Part shown: positions 23,201 to 33,034 of the stretch, piece after piece
How the letters are laid out: every line of letters begins with the position of its first letter
How positions within the stretch are numbered: position 1 is the first letter of the stretch
Assembly: GCA_963583905.1 (NCBI GenBank)
Contig: OY757315.1
Coordinates: 29,758,591-29,822,590 of the forward strand
DNA from: Stenurella melanura
Lineage: Eukaryota; Arthropoda; Insecta; Coleoptera; Cerambycidae
Length of the DNA stretch: 64,000 nt
Direction: 5' to 3'
Made by a program: the position numbers and the translations under genes
Notes under the pieces: generated by a model
What the model saw: only the letters and a program-made list of their open reading frames with translations
What the model was told of the DNA's origin: nothing
Database searches by the model: none

Positions 23201-26200
23201 CCGAGTTTTATGGCTTTTTTTGGGTCTCTCACGCCGTGTTCACTCCTTTGTCGGGAATTTTTTATTTGACTTAGAAATATGAAGTTCACTTTATCTTTGC
23301 TTGATTTTTAGGAATTCCTTCTAAACTCAATCCTAGAAGCAAATCATATCCGCTTTTGACCCACTGTTTCCAAATATATTTTTTTATCTTATTTACTTAG
23401 CCATTTTACTCTACCACTCAATTAGCGCACATACACAACACACAAAGACAACTACAGAACAGCCATTCCCTGCAGCATTGCCATCTGCCGCAGAGGAAAC
23501 TAGAACTCAGGAGTGATAAAAGCGACTAGACTTGTTGTGCCACTTAACAGAAACCTAGTCCACTGTTACCATCTCGGTAACATTTTTTAAAACGCCTCTA
23601 ACATTCATGCCCTGGTCAAGATTCGAACTCGAGACCCCATGATCCGAATAACATGATTTATGATATTTAAGATGTTTCACAACATCACTTTGTAAAATAT
23701 TCTTCAGTTTTAAAATTACACTGGCTCATTTTTTATCTTGTGGTATTTTCCGAAGATGTGTTAGCTCAGATAAGCGGGACAGTCCTTTATCTGTTAACGC
23801 GCATAAACGATCAGATTTAGTTTTCTGACACAACACGCACACACACACTAAAGTCAATGTCTTCTGAGCTATAACTAACAAGAATCCATTCAAATGTCTA
23901 TTCTGAAACAAAGGGAAATATTAAAACTCATGCATGATAGTTGGACGACCATCGAATTTCAAACGTTACACAATGACGAAAATCGCAATATATTTTACAC
24001 ACAATATGAAGAATTATCCTTCTAAACAACAATGATTAACTATTTTGTTGTTATTTTGAGATGTCTCTCATTTTAGAACCCAATGCACGCCAATGATCTA
24101 GCGGAATTATAACTTTATATACATTATTTTAAAGAAAATTTTATAAACTACATTTCAACTCTCTTGACATTTTTCTCTTAATTCACTTCTTACGAAGATA
24201 TTCTGGATAAATTGAAGAAATGTCCCGTTTTGGGATCGTTCAAACCCGAATTCGAGATGAAAACCGCAATTTTCGGAATCAGGGGGGTTGAGTTATTCTA
24301 AAAACACAGGTTGGCAAAAAGTAGTATGACTTGCTTCTAAGAGTGATTTCCGAAGGCTTTTTAGAAAACTGAACCTAGACTAACATGAAAATTTCGATTC
24401 CTAAGACATCAGAACATAGCACTCTAAAGTTTCTTAATACACGACCAAGAGCCAGTGCATTTTTTTACCATATTTGATAACTTTCTTGCACTACAATATG
24501 CTTGCAGTCTTACCAAATACCAATACAGTGTGGCCTAGTATAGGTTTCGTACACCGCAAGCCAAAATTAATGAAGCTAAATACAAAAATGCCAAAAAATC
24601 ACTCCATCAATCAATTAAGTATCGATTGCTTTCACGACATTCTCTTGCATATTTATTTCTCTGTGTTTAAACTTGAAATAATAATAATAATAAATCGTCT
24701 TTATATCGGTAAGTGAAATATAACAAAAAACTGTATTTACAATATGAAGAATGTTGGGGGTGCTCGGCGAAGTTTCGCCAAAAACTAAATGCATTAAAGT
24801 GGTATTGAATGAGTTATAAGATATTGTTACGCATTAGCGCCCCCTAGGTGTGGGTAGCATAATTAATAAGTAAGATTGTGTTATTAGCATGTCTCCACAC
24901 TCTCCACACCTTGATCTGTATTTACTTTATGGAAACCTGTAATCTGTTCAACTGCCTCTCCGCCGTCTACCAGGATTAGTTCATTTAAAGGAGTTTGTTT
25001 CATACCCCTTGATATCTAGATGTTTTATTTTCGCCTTTAACCTTTTCATTAAGGAGGCCTGAATTCATAGTTATATGAGGTTTTTTATGAAAAATTGTCG
25101 AAATCGTGTATCGACAACAAAATATCAAAATGCCACCAAGAGAAATTGTGCGGAAAATTTTTTATTAAATAATTTAGGTGCAAAAATACAATATTTCATG
25201 AATAACTTTCTAAATTGAATTTGTATGAAAAAACTGACAGCACCATTGGAAAGAACAGAAAATTTTAGGATAGAAATATACATGACATGGTTTTCAAATT
25301 AAAGTTGAGACAGTAGTAAGTTGTTAACTAACGCTGCAAGTCACGCTATGTCGGCCGTCCGCTCATGCTGGAATAGGCTTGTGGGAGTGCGCAAACGCAT
25401 AATAAGTGGTTATAACTTTTGATTGGCAAGAACAAATGATATAAAACCAATTAGACATTAAAAAGTAACATTTTCTTGAAGTATTATGTGTATTGCAATA
25501 ATTTTTTGAGTGCTTTAATTATTGCATACATCACTTTAAAAGAGCATTGGGTGAATTTTCGAATATTTCATAAAATTCATCAAAATATGAATCATTTATT
25601 AAAAGGCAAAATATAAATACTTGGATAGCATATTTAAAGGGTTTATCTAAAATAGGTCTTCAATCAAGAAAATGAGAAAAATTTATTTCACAAAATCTAG
25701 GCCTTCAAAGTTTGTCAGTTTTCCGCTATGAGTATCTAACTTTGATTGTTAATATTAAAGTTTTGAAAAGTGATATCGGCACTTATTTATAGGTGATCAA
25801 ATTAAAACTGAAGTTTTCATGCTTTATTTTTTCTAAGAAGACGATTTTTTAATTTTGTAATGAATAAACCGGAAAATTCAAGTGCGAACAAAGTTAAATA
25901 ATTAAAAAAAAAAAATTGATAATCCCACCTTTTGGAGGTGGAAACTTACGTATTAATCTTCAAAACTGCATTTCACTTTTATTTTTATTTTTTATTGTTT
26001 TTAATTAAATAAACATTAAAACAAAAAAAATCGTAAAACGTTGAAAATTACGTGGTTTTCAGTATTGTGACGACAGTAGTATTGTTGCAACACAAGCGAC
26101 ACTTCAAGAAGATGTTACTTTTAATGTCCAATTGGTTTTATACCATTTGCTTTTGCTAATCAAAAGTTATAGCCACTTATGTACAGCGAGCGCTCTCCCG

Positions 26201-29200
26201 CAAGCCTATTCCAGCAATAGCGGACAACCAATGTACCGCGACTTAGAGAGTTAGTTAACAAATTACTGCTCGCACACAAACTACTGCTGCTCGCATTTTG
26301 ATATTTTGTTCTCCACATCTTTCCGAACACGTTTCAACAAAGATCATCAATCGAGGAATTTTTCCGAAGTGAAAATCTAATTTGACTCCTCTAATGGGCT
26401 TCTAGAAAAATCTCTTTTTCAAAACTGTGAAACTCACACAGACCTCAAGTTAAATTCTATCTCACTCTATTAGCTCAAACTTATGGATTTTACAACATGA
26501 TATTCTTAGGTAAAATTCTTACCCTGTTCTAATTCTTCAGCCTCATCATCAGGCAACTGTGTTAAACTTTCTTGAACATCTGCTATACGTTGATCTACTA
26601 GCGTGAAGTTGCTTTCTTCAATATCAATATTCTCCTCCAGATTAACAGTTTTCCTTTCTTCTGTATCTTCTTTTTTTTCAACATGTATAACTCGTCCAAC
26701 TAGACGTTTACCACTGGCCGTTCTTCCTAAAGTAAGCTTTTTGTTCAAGAGCCCTTTAAGACCATCGACACTCTTCATTTTCCTTTTCCGAGTGCCATCA
26801 CCTTCATCTCCTACCAAAGGCTGTCCCGAACCCCTTATTTTTTTCTGTAATTTATCCATATAACTGTGCAAAGTTACTGTCTGGCCAGTGAGCAAGTTCC
26901 TACCAGTTATCTTTGATAAATCTAAGATTTGCTCACTTGTCAGTTCTTTATCGTTTAATTCCTCCTCCTGCATAACTTGCGCAGAAGATATAGGAAAAAC
27001 TTCTCCATTATATGTCTGAATGTGAAGTTTGCCATCCTTTAATATTGCATATTGATATCTACGGCAACAAAGTTTTTTAACTTATAGTCTATTTGGAAAG
27101 GAAAGTGAGCAATAAAACCTCAATAATGCTGTTACACAAAGCTAAAACGTCCCTAATATTTTCACAAAATAAACATATTTTCATAAACAAAATATTCCTT
27201 TTTTAAAAGAAAATCCATTTTCCTAATACCTACTTGAACTGCAGATGATAAGCAGAGGTTGGATTTACCTATCGGATTCCAGAGAAGGCTTTTACAGATA
27301 TTATATGTTGTAAACACGTACTGAAACATTTCCGAAGTAAAAAAACAGTCATGCAACATACTAAATTAATTTTATTTAATTTTACAATGTGGAGTTAAAA
27401 TATTGCACTATACTGGCCCCACGCAAGCTACAGTAAATTTTTTTATTCACGATATCGCCGATTTACATTTTGATGGTGGAGAATTGTATTGCACTAAATG
27501 TGACAAAGCAATTTTGTGGTCATGCAAAACAAATATTAATTCACATATTTCTTCGGAAAACCATGAACTAGGTGGCTTTACTTACAGTGATACAGTGACA
27601 CCCAACGTAATTTTAACTTAGAGTTAGGGGAATTTATGATAGGATTTAACATACCGTGGTCGAAACTAGACAATCCACTTTTCAGAGAATTTTTGGAAAA
27701 ATGTATTAGTGGCAAATATAGCAATGTTAGGGTGCCTTCGGAGTCTACACTAAGTAAAAAACATTTATTTACGGAGCGCGAAAATATTAGAAAATTTCTT
27801 CTGAGCTTAATGGGAAATACATCATCTGACTTAACATGGACGAAACAATCAATGCTTGTGGACTTAAGGTAGTGAATGTTTTAGTGGGTGCATTGGACGA
27901 AAATTGCTCAGTGATCAGACACTTGATCGCATCTAAAGTTTTAGAAGCTACAAATTCTCGCACTATAGCAGATGAAGTAAATTCAAGTTTACAAGACTTT
28001 TGGAGTGACAAATGTGCAGAAATTAAGGACAAATTCTTATTATTTCTAACCAATGGAGTGAATTATATGAAATAAGGTGCTAGAAGAATTTTGAAGGAAA
28101 AATATCGGAATATACTGCATGTAACATGTTTAGCACAGGGGCTTCATAGGATTGCTGAAACAATTAGGAGGTGCGACCCTAATGTTGATAAACTAATCAC
28201 TCGTGTAAAGAAAGTTTTTCTTGAAGCACCAAGTCGTATGCGATTGTTTCACAAAATTCTACCAAATACTCCAACTCCATATTCCACGCAGTTGCTATTT
28301 CACAGGCACGACAGGTATTTATGGATTCAACTGTTCAAGAAAATTCGGAGACCATACACGGATGTTTTTCACGAATTTCACTAGCCATACGGGACCTGCA
28401 ATATCAGCCAACATCAGAATTTACTACAGTGGATGAGATAAACGTTGTGTTCGATCTTCGTCTATTGCAGGGAGATATTGCTGCGAGGGTACAAAGACAA
28501 TTCCAGACTGTTTTAAAAAAAAATCCCGGATTTGTTACGATTACATGCGTAATAGACTTTTTAAATGACAAAGAAGTAGACTTTGCTGCACCGGGCATGA
28601 ATGTGGTGACTTTGCGAAAAGTTAGATATTTAAAGCATGCCTCAGTTACATCTGTCGATGTCGAGCGGTCGTTCTCGCAATATAAATGAATTTTCAACGA
28701 AAGATGCCAAAGTTTAACTCCAAAACATTTAGAACAGATATTAGTATTATACTTTGATACTTGCAATCGGCAGTGAAAAATACTTGTGTATGTTAATTGA
28801 ATATTAAATACGTCCTCTTATACCTCCTGTTCTCTTCGAGTGAGTGTTTATAATAAATCGACTGTATGAGCTTTGGATAATATGGAATTTGCTAAAAAAA
28901 ATTCAAGGTAAGATATTGTTTCACACATGCATGCAAATCATCTTTATGCGCTGACACATAACAACCTAAAGCCAATCCTGGTTTTACCACATATCCGATA
29001 TAGGTAATTCTGACCTCTGATAATAACATATTATGGGAGAGATCGGCCAAGAGATTGCAGCAACAGAGACAATGACAGATTCTAGAAATTGAACTGAAGC
29101 AGGTGGAAATGTCATAGTACGGGTATTTCGAATATACTTTCTCTAAAAGTACAGCTCATTAATATAATATGTAACAGAAAGAAATTATTAATAAACATCC

Positions 29201-30125
29201 TGACTGTCGTTTTATAGGATTTACATTTATAGTGAGCTTCTATATTGCTCTCTTCTATTTTCAAATAGACTATAATGACGATGACTTAATACCCCTTTTT
29301 ACTAACCTACTGAAGGTGTTAATAGGCAGAGGCGGATTTAAATTAAATTGGGCCACAGCCCATTTCGATTTAGTGCCCTGTTAAAAGCTAAAAAATTTGT
29401 TCATACCGTGCTAATGTTACAAAATTAAATACCGTTACCTACCCGCTACTACCTTCGTTGTCAATTATGGCTGTTTCGCCTTCTCCTTGTTGCCTCATCA
29501 ACTCTTCCAAGTCCACCACCTGAGTCTCGAGCTTAACTGTTTTTAATGGAAATGTACTATCGTCCTCCTGCGTTTCTGCAATTTGGTACTGGGACAAGTC
29601 AGAATCTTGTATAGCAAAACCTTCTTCGTTGACATAAATAACTTGAGGTTCGTCAGTGGTGTTACCATCCTCATCAACGTACTGCACAATTTCTGCTCCC
29701 TCAAGAGACTGACTGACCGATGTGTCTTGATCGTCTGCTACTAATATTTCCCCTTAAAATTCAAAATAAGTAAAATACAATAATATATTTCAATACACTT
29801 ACCATTTTCATCGTTAATATAGTACTGACTTAAATCTTCACCCTCCCGAAGAACGACGGCTTGGGTTTCGCCCTGAATTATGTGTCCATGACCATTAACC
29901 AGAATAGCTCTTGTACCATCTGAATATATAATCTAAAATTCAATGGGAGCATACAAAATAAGAGGCAACTTTAAAGAAAAAAGTTTTTGGAAGTATAAAT
30001 ATACAAGTAAATCTTACATCACTTAGTTCTTCAGGATTTATTTCTGAGTCCAGCACAAATTCTGTATCATTCAGTACATATTGTACCTCCTCACCATCCA
30101 CAGTCATCCCTTCAACTTGAGACAT
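13176..30125 (-). CDS. C2H2 zinc-finger protein, seven fingers, 8 exons
   Basis: Probable nuclear DNA-binding regulator. Exons in gene order: 30125-30018, 29932-29803, 29752-29443, 27058-26523, 22490-22067, 14027-13641, 13590-13357 and 13305-13176. All junctions are GT-AG and phases agree, giving 752 aa. The N-terminal third is acidic (residues 1-183, VQYVLNDTEF, DLSQYYINDENGE). Residues about 183-362 carry basic patches (TRKRKMKS). Residues 362-503 contain a conserved-looking block, RIVIHEKLVSKDCFGHISRT. Seven C2H2 fingers follow at 536-557, 566-586, 595-617, 626-646 (split by an intron), 654-674, 682-702 and 711-732. The start MSQVEGMTVDGEE faces a divergent gene. Intron 5 (8.0 kb), intron 4 (4.0 kb) and intron 3 (2.4 kb) are filled with transposons. 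I do not recognise a specific ortholog. Confidence 0.88.
14348..14551 (+). pseudogene. Fragment of a DDE transposase (Harbinger/IS5-like C-terminal part)
   Basis: 67 codons, including TKTRWIVEARNGHIKSIFKF, resemble the C-terminal catalytic segment of DDE_Tnp_4-type transposases, in which a Glu sits in an R-W-x-V-E-A-x-N-G context. The upstream catalytic Asp residues are missing. It ends at a stop next to a (TAA)n LINE tail. The assignment is from motif memory, so moderate confidence. Confidence 0.55.
14549..14780 (-). repeat. Two (TTA)n LINE-type 3' tails in tandem
   Basis: (TAA)n runs at 14549-14572 and 14736-14752 are followed by AAATTTATTG and AAACTTTATT. Read on the - strand these are AATAAA-type ends followed by (ATT)n, the tail form seen on the intact LINE at 17250-20862. 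They probably mark two short LINE 3' fragments. Confidence 0.5.
15806..15846 (-). pseudogene. Partial duplicate of zinc-finger gene exon 5
   Basis: GTGATATGTGACCAAAACAA and the following TC(C)TTAGACA(G)CAATTTC differ at about 2 of 38 positions from 22343-22381 inside coding exon 5 of the same gene. On the - strand it reads KLLSKDCFGHISP, against KLVSKDCFGHISR in the exon. Both flanks diverge quickly and a stop follows the match, so it is not a usable exon. It lies in intron 5, downstream of the parent exon and in the same orientation. Confidence 0.7.
16012..16233. repeat. Left arm of a long inverted repeat enclosing a LINE
   Basis: It matches the reverse complement of 20905-21138 along its length. 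Shared blocks are AACAAGTGACAAAAGAAAAA, TTTTGGGCC, CCCAACTC, CAGTTTATTGA and TGATCGAT-like. The spacing between the arms is about 4.7 kb. Confidence 0.8.
16237..16680 (+). repeat. Dispersed repeat family, copy 2
   Basis: Full-length similarity to 6330-6815 in the same orientation, with point changes and small deletions. It lies directly inside the left arm of the inverted repeat. Confidence 0.7.
16690..17160 (+). other. GC-rich segment with a 108-codon ORF, probable LINE 5' fragment
   Basis: This ~470-bp block is much richer in G+C than its surroundings and is open from 16825 to 17151 (product ending DDWDKELDP). Its composition resembles the 5' part of the LOA-like LINE at 46764. No domain was recognised and no splice sites frame it. 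It may be the start of ORF1 of a GC-rich LINE. Confidence 0.35.
17457..20330 (-). CDS. LINE ORF2: AP endonuclease plus reverse transcriptase
   Basis: About 955 codons are open without interruption. The N-terminal endonuclease shows INVRSMRNKISE, TETHYKEEE, GGGGVAIFV, CGDFNIN and the final SDH of the active site. The RT follows with SNYRGIALLS, FDLKRAFDTVN (first Asp), GVPQGSVLGPLLF and FADDALI (catalytic DD). The C-terminus ends FYSIGEFL, as in the decayed copy at 1-1260. The frame begins after a stop near 20330 without a good ATG: the first codon usable as a start is TTG at 20315 and the first ATG is inside the endonuclease. Translation may depend on ORF1. An uninterrupted frame suggests recent activity. 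Confidence 0.92.
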   Translation of the reverse strand, partial: PEHHHLSSINVRSMRNKISEFEVLLHSLGYPQVVCVTETHYKEEEINQINLYPYFLADSYCRTSGGGGVAIFVKEGLDAIAIECSVKKEESYFEYALTEISLNTKNKIKIGCIYRAPDYSNYNQFINCMCDLLHVAFNTKTINIICGDFNINLDDKCIDRHGREFSNLIRSFGLNVCITEYTRVTNNSKTIIDNIFCNIDSLLLNPTVVYCDISDHFLQHITYTYDHIENKEVHPEIRFRRSFNNLNNIANFNHLLSREKWDFLNTDANSNIKFEHFYYIFLRLMDCAFPLEPVTNHKKSGSSKPWITQHLIDEGKFVRDVFKLYKESMDENVLIRYNILKKNHSLHIKTAKKTYYNSLILNSSNKSTTAWKIINGQVKNRKSHNIPSCLLDDSGRNISNHHDATQAFNDYFINSINDLTKNLSVNGQATSEIREKTFFLFPITSQEVHTILMKISNKHSAGYDEIPCSLLIKVADHITNCITMLINFSFQDGMFPTLLKKALIVPIYKKGNISQISNYRGIALLSAFSKVYENAFHIRLSKFLETEKILSINQFSFRSKLSTQDAFLAVYSYILQNFECKNKIACILFDLKRAFDTVNTNLLLNKLYNYGIRGPALLWLSSYLQDRSQEVILRTNITYKSLPKAIKVGVPQGSVLGPLLFITFINDLFSYFPCGFVSLFADDALIAVSADNFDDLSNTANNVIHVMIDYCRYTGFILNDLKTDLILFTPRKLDESILVKISSKSIQQSSQVKFLGLCIDSHLTWSNQIDAILKKLSTSCFVLWQLRNYVSTDVLIIYYYAYVYSTLNYGILCWGNCTRINEVLILQKRILRTMTFKSLRYSCRDLFKQLNLLTIKNIYILNCVCYVKSHPDKFTLTRDLNSPYNFRPTLNMEIPRHSMSASANGPLIMTVKIFNKLPTSLKSLPTFNLFKSGVRNMLQNHSFYSIGEFLNCDNFVL
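20410..20862 (-). pseudogene. LINE ORF1, C-terminal fragment
   Basis: About 150 codons on the - strand end at TAA (20412-20410). They carry the pattern KKIWLYVNRVKR ... VGAPLEAKDELYSDNFWP and RGVGYRRFDF, typical of the C-terminal domain of ORF1 proteins in insect CR1/Jockey-type LINEs (RNA-binding/chaperone role). The 5' part is missing. It is separated from ORF2 by about 80 nt. Confidence 0.75.
20905..21138. repeat. Right arm of the long inverted repeat enclosing a LINE
   Basis: Reverse complement partner of 16012-16233. The LINE 5' end at 20862 lies only about 40 bp inside this arm. Confidence 0.8.
21139..22066. other. Intron 5 sequence, T-rich, no feature recognised
   Basis: Long T runs and AT-rich DNA between the inverted-repeat arm and exon 5 of the zinc-finger gene. 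Short ORFs have no gene-like features. Confidence 0.4.
22570..24387. mobile_element. Foldback element with ~255-300-bp arms and a SINE in its loop
   Basis: 22570-22825 pairs with the reverse complement of 24080-24387. Shared blocks are TAGTCTAGGTT, TTAGAAG(C/T)AA, TACTTTTTGCCAA, CATCTCGAATTCGGG, GAATTAAGAGAAAAATGTCA and GAGTTGAAATGTAGTTTATA. A second, smaller inverted pair lies inside it (22955-23005 against 23255-23300, ACTTCATATTTCTAAGTCA). The SINE copy at 23405-23650 lies in the loop. The whole lies in intron 4 of the zinc-finger gene. Confidence 0.85.
23405..23650 (-). mobile_element. tRNA-derived SINE, copy 2 (diverged)
   Basis: It aligns with 8245-8520 throughout: CCATTCCCTGC, GCATTGCCATCTGCCGCAG, ATCTCGGTAACA and the B box region AAGATTCGAACTCGAGAC, in the same orientation. 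More substitutions in both B boxes than in copy 1 indicate an older insertion. Confidence 0.8.
24678..24720 (-). repeat. (TTA)n LINE-type tail
   Basis: (ATA)n at 24678-24694 is followed by AATCGTCTTTATATC. Read on the - strand this is a LINE 3' end with an (ATT)n tail. Confidence 0.4.
25098..26330. mobile_element. Foldback element with ~200-bp conserved arms
   Basis: The core of 25305-25510 pairs with the reverse complement of 26060-26285. Shared blocks are GTTGTTAACTAAC, GCTGGAATAGGCTTG, ATAACTTTTGATT, TATAAAACCAATT and CTTCTTGAAGT. Outer blocks (ACAAAATATCAAAATGC near 25116 and 26312) extend the pairing across an indel in one arm. It lies in intron 4 of the zinc-finger gene and is non-coding. 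Confidence 0.85.
27403..28779 (+). pseudogene. hAT-type transposase pseudogene (BED-finger N-terminus to hATC end)
   Basis: Successive frames read as one decayed hAT protein. First comes a finger-like N-terminus, LYCTKCDKAILW ... INSHISSENH (27403-27621). Next is FNIPWSKLDNPLFREFLEKC ... SESTLSKKHLF (27636-27872), then central segments (27836-28384). Last is a dimerisation-domain end, SVDVERSFSQYK, a stop, then FNERCQSLTPKHLEQIL. At least four frame changes and several stops show it is dead. It lies antisense in intron 3 of the zinc-finger gene. Similarity to CGBP1-like hAT proteins is inferred from pattern. Confidence 0.8.
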
Positions 30126-30684
30126 TTTTTATATTTTTAGAATACTTTCTGTGACGTACTTTTTGACGTTTTCTTGAAAAACTCTGAAAGAAATTTACGT
30201 CGCCTATAAGTAACATTTAAATACGCAACAGAAATATGAGTTAATACAATAATTAAAATCGGATTTTTGAACAACTGTGGTTGAACAATTTTATATTCGA
30301 AATTTGTACAATCGGTAAATAAACTCACCGTCAAATGATGATCGACCAAATCTCCCTGTCCCTGTCGGTACGGTACGATTACAAAATGGCGATGCCGATT
30401 ACCGATTGGGGGCGCATTTTATCCATTCTTTGATTTTATCTGAAATTATAATTAACTTTGAAAACATACAACTAGCTGTATTCTCTTTTTAAGTTATTAT
30501 CGTTTAATATTTCCATCAAATAAATTCCAACTACTTTTTTAATGCGTTTTTTATCATATTAAATTCTAGTGGGCATAGCCACCTATCGGAGTGTCAAATA
30601 ACTTTTGACACTAAGAAAACTAATTTATCGAGTCACCTAAGTTTTATTTTGTTGTAAAATTCTAACCTAATTAACAATGTCAAC
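30126..30684. promoter_or_regulatory. Shared promoter interval between two divergent genes
   Basis: 559 bp separate the start codons of the - strand zinc-finger gene (30125) and the + strand 332-aa gene (30685). A more GC-rich stretch, GGTACGGTACG to GGGGGCGC at about 30365-30415, lies in the middle. No TATA box is clear. Head-to-head spacing of this size implies both 5' UTRs and promoters are here, probably with some co-regulation. Confidence 0.55.
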
Positions 30685-31909
30685 ATGACAGAACACAGAG
30701 TTTTTAAAATGTTGTTGGAAAATCATAATAATGATTACAATTTCGATTACCCAAGGCTTCAAGAAGGAGCAGTAAACATTGCTGCAAAACAATTTACTGA
30801 TATAATCTATGATACTCTAAAACAAAAATCATCAGTAAGTTCGATTAAACGTGGTAATGTGCTGGTAATTTTTATTCATCTCTGAATGTGAAAAGGATAA
30901 TTATATTTTTTTGTAGAAATTTATAAATAGTTTATGTGAGGTAAAAGAGTCACACTTAAATGAAGATAGTTACATATGTTTCATGAAAATAGTAAAAAAT
31001 TCTTTTAAACATATTAGGAATGAAGATGTTACAACATTACTTGGTGAAATAAACTCTGAATTAGATTGCCTTGCTTTGGATAAGTTTACAGATCATGTTG
31101 TTGCTTTCTACAAAAGGAAACATTCCAAGCAAAAAGAAAGTGTTAAACGTTTAGGTATACCTTTATATATATTTAAATTCATTTTCGCGTAATTACAATA
31201 TTTTATATTATAGAAACTATTAAGAAAATGGATCAAGAAAAATTGGATTCAAAATTTGATATACAGGCTAGAAGAAATTTTTCTTATTATGAAACTAATG
31301 AGAACTTAATTAGAAATTTATTAAAAGAAGATTACGTTAGACAATTGGAAAATAAGGGCTCAGCAAATCAAATGGAAAATTATGATTTCAGAGAAAAGCA
31401 AATAAAATTGGCCTATGCAATAATTAATTTAAAAAATAAGAGTGATGTTTACCTTATAGAGAAAATTGTGCTAAGTATATCAAGATATAAAAAATTAGAA
31501 GAATTTGAAATAAACTTTCTGCAATATATGTTTCTATTAGAAGGTAACCAAAATCATAGATGCATTATTTATATTTTGCTGAATTTAGCTCACAATAGTT
31601 GATTATTCCATTTTACAATTTTTTTTAGATGTTGACGTGATGAATTTAGCAGATCTTGTAGAGAAATTTCCATTTATTCTCGAAAGGCTAATTTTAAAAT
31701 ATTCCACAGATATTATTTGTCTCGCTAATGAATTTGAAGTGTGTCAGTATTTTGTAAATCTGGAAGATGACGAGAAACTTACAAAAATAAGAACATTGTG
31801 CCAGCGAGATACAGTGATTTATTGTAAACTCAAGTGTTTAATATATGAGTTATATTGTTACAGCTATTGCAATATAAACCTTCTGAAACTGATTGATTTT
31901 ATTATTTAA
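30685..31909 (+). CDS. Uncharacterised 332-aa protein, 4 exons
   Basis: Exons 30685-30834, 30917-31154, 31214-31543 and 31629-31909 join with matching phases (0, 1, 1) and GT-AG introns of 82, 59 and 85 nt, giving 999 nt. The protein starts MTEHRVFKMLLENHN and ends LLKLIDFII. It is rich in Lys, Glu, Asn and Leu, looks mostly helical and soluble, and has no signal peptide, zinc motif or transmembrane segment. Residues about 129-150 are strongly charged and could form a short coiled coil. I do not recognise the family. Its intact splicing and lack of transposon features argue for a real host gene. Confidence 0.8.
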
Positions 31910-32224
31910 GTGTTATGGATATAGCTTTTCATTGGTGATATAATTATTCTGTTTGTTTAATTAAAAGATCATGTGAAACTTTATTTGTCAAGCATTTTTT
32001 AAACTTGTTATTTATATGTAACATATTCTTGATTTAAATATATATTCCTTACATTACGTGCGTTTTAATTGTATAGCAATACTTTACATATATTATTTGT
32101 ACGGGATTGTGTTGTTTTCCTAACTTATTTTATTGCATTAAAAATGAAAAAGCTATCAAAGTGTTGTGTTATATATGTGGTTATACTATAGTATAAGTTT
32201 GAAGCCAACCAAACTTTTACCATA

Positions 32225-32334
32225 TTAAGGACCGGTTTATCAATGTGAGGATAAAAGTTATCCTGTTTATATGCCTATGTCTATGCTTTAACCATAGAAT
32301 GACTTTAACCTCACATCGATAAACCGGCCCTTAG
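32225..32334. mobile_element. 110-bp MITE with ~33-bp terminal inverted repeats
   Basis: TTAAGGACCGGTTTATCAAT at the left pairs with the reverse complement of the right end (CTAAGGGCCGGTTTATCGAT), and both continue GTGAGG(A/T)TAAA. It is almost entirely terminal repeat with a ~40-bp centre. It lies between the 332-aa gene and the M16 gene. Confidence 0.8.
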
Positions 32335-32904
32335 AAGTTTAGAATTAGGTACTCTAGGATTTAGATACATGATGTGAGCAATTTTGAACTTTTTTCAATT
32401 GATTAGAATTGAATGTACAGGGTATGTTAAACCTTCCACCTTAACACCTAAACGTTTCGAAAGTTTGTTGAATTTACCAAAACTAAACAATATTTGATTG
32501 TTATTTATTTAAATGTTCTTGTAGATTTTGCTTAAAATCACACAAGACTACTTGAATGTGATAGTCATGTGCTGTAAGCATATTTGTATAATTATTATGT
32601 GATATAAGAACAGTGGAATATATTCAAAAAACAGGTCAAATAATAAAACCTGTGTTTTATTATTAGAAGTAAAAAGTAAATAGAAATGTATAACCATTAC
32701 ATAGTTAGTCGAAATTTTTTTAGAAAAACCAATTCAGTACTACCGGTAGTGAATCGAAAATGCCTAATGTCATACAAGTATTTTAACATTAATAAGTAAC
32801 TGTATACTTATAAAAATAATGGTGCAAAGATACCTACATTCAGTTAAATGTTGGACAGCAAATTAGAATAATCTACAAAATTTTAAAACAAGAAACAGGA
32901 AAAT

Positions 32905-33034
32905 ATGGCTGCAAAAACCTGCACAGGAATATTTAAATTTATTTACGGTGGTGTCATCTATGAGCATATGAAGAACTACATCAGAGAGCTGCTCAACCGA
33001 TCAAATTTCAATCATCTGTCACATTGGGAAAAAG
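32905..33034 (+). promoter_or_regulatory. 5' region of the M16 gene with an upstream out-of-frame ATG
   Basis: An ATG at 32905 opens a 70-codon frame overlapping the true start at 33035 in another frame. Its donor at 33101 would join in the wrong phase and hit a stop, so it is not the gene's start. If transcription begins upstream of 32905 this would be an overlapping upstream ORF. If it begins downstream, it is irrelevant. Confidence 0.4.
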
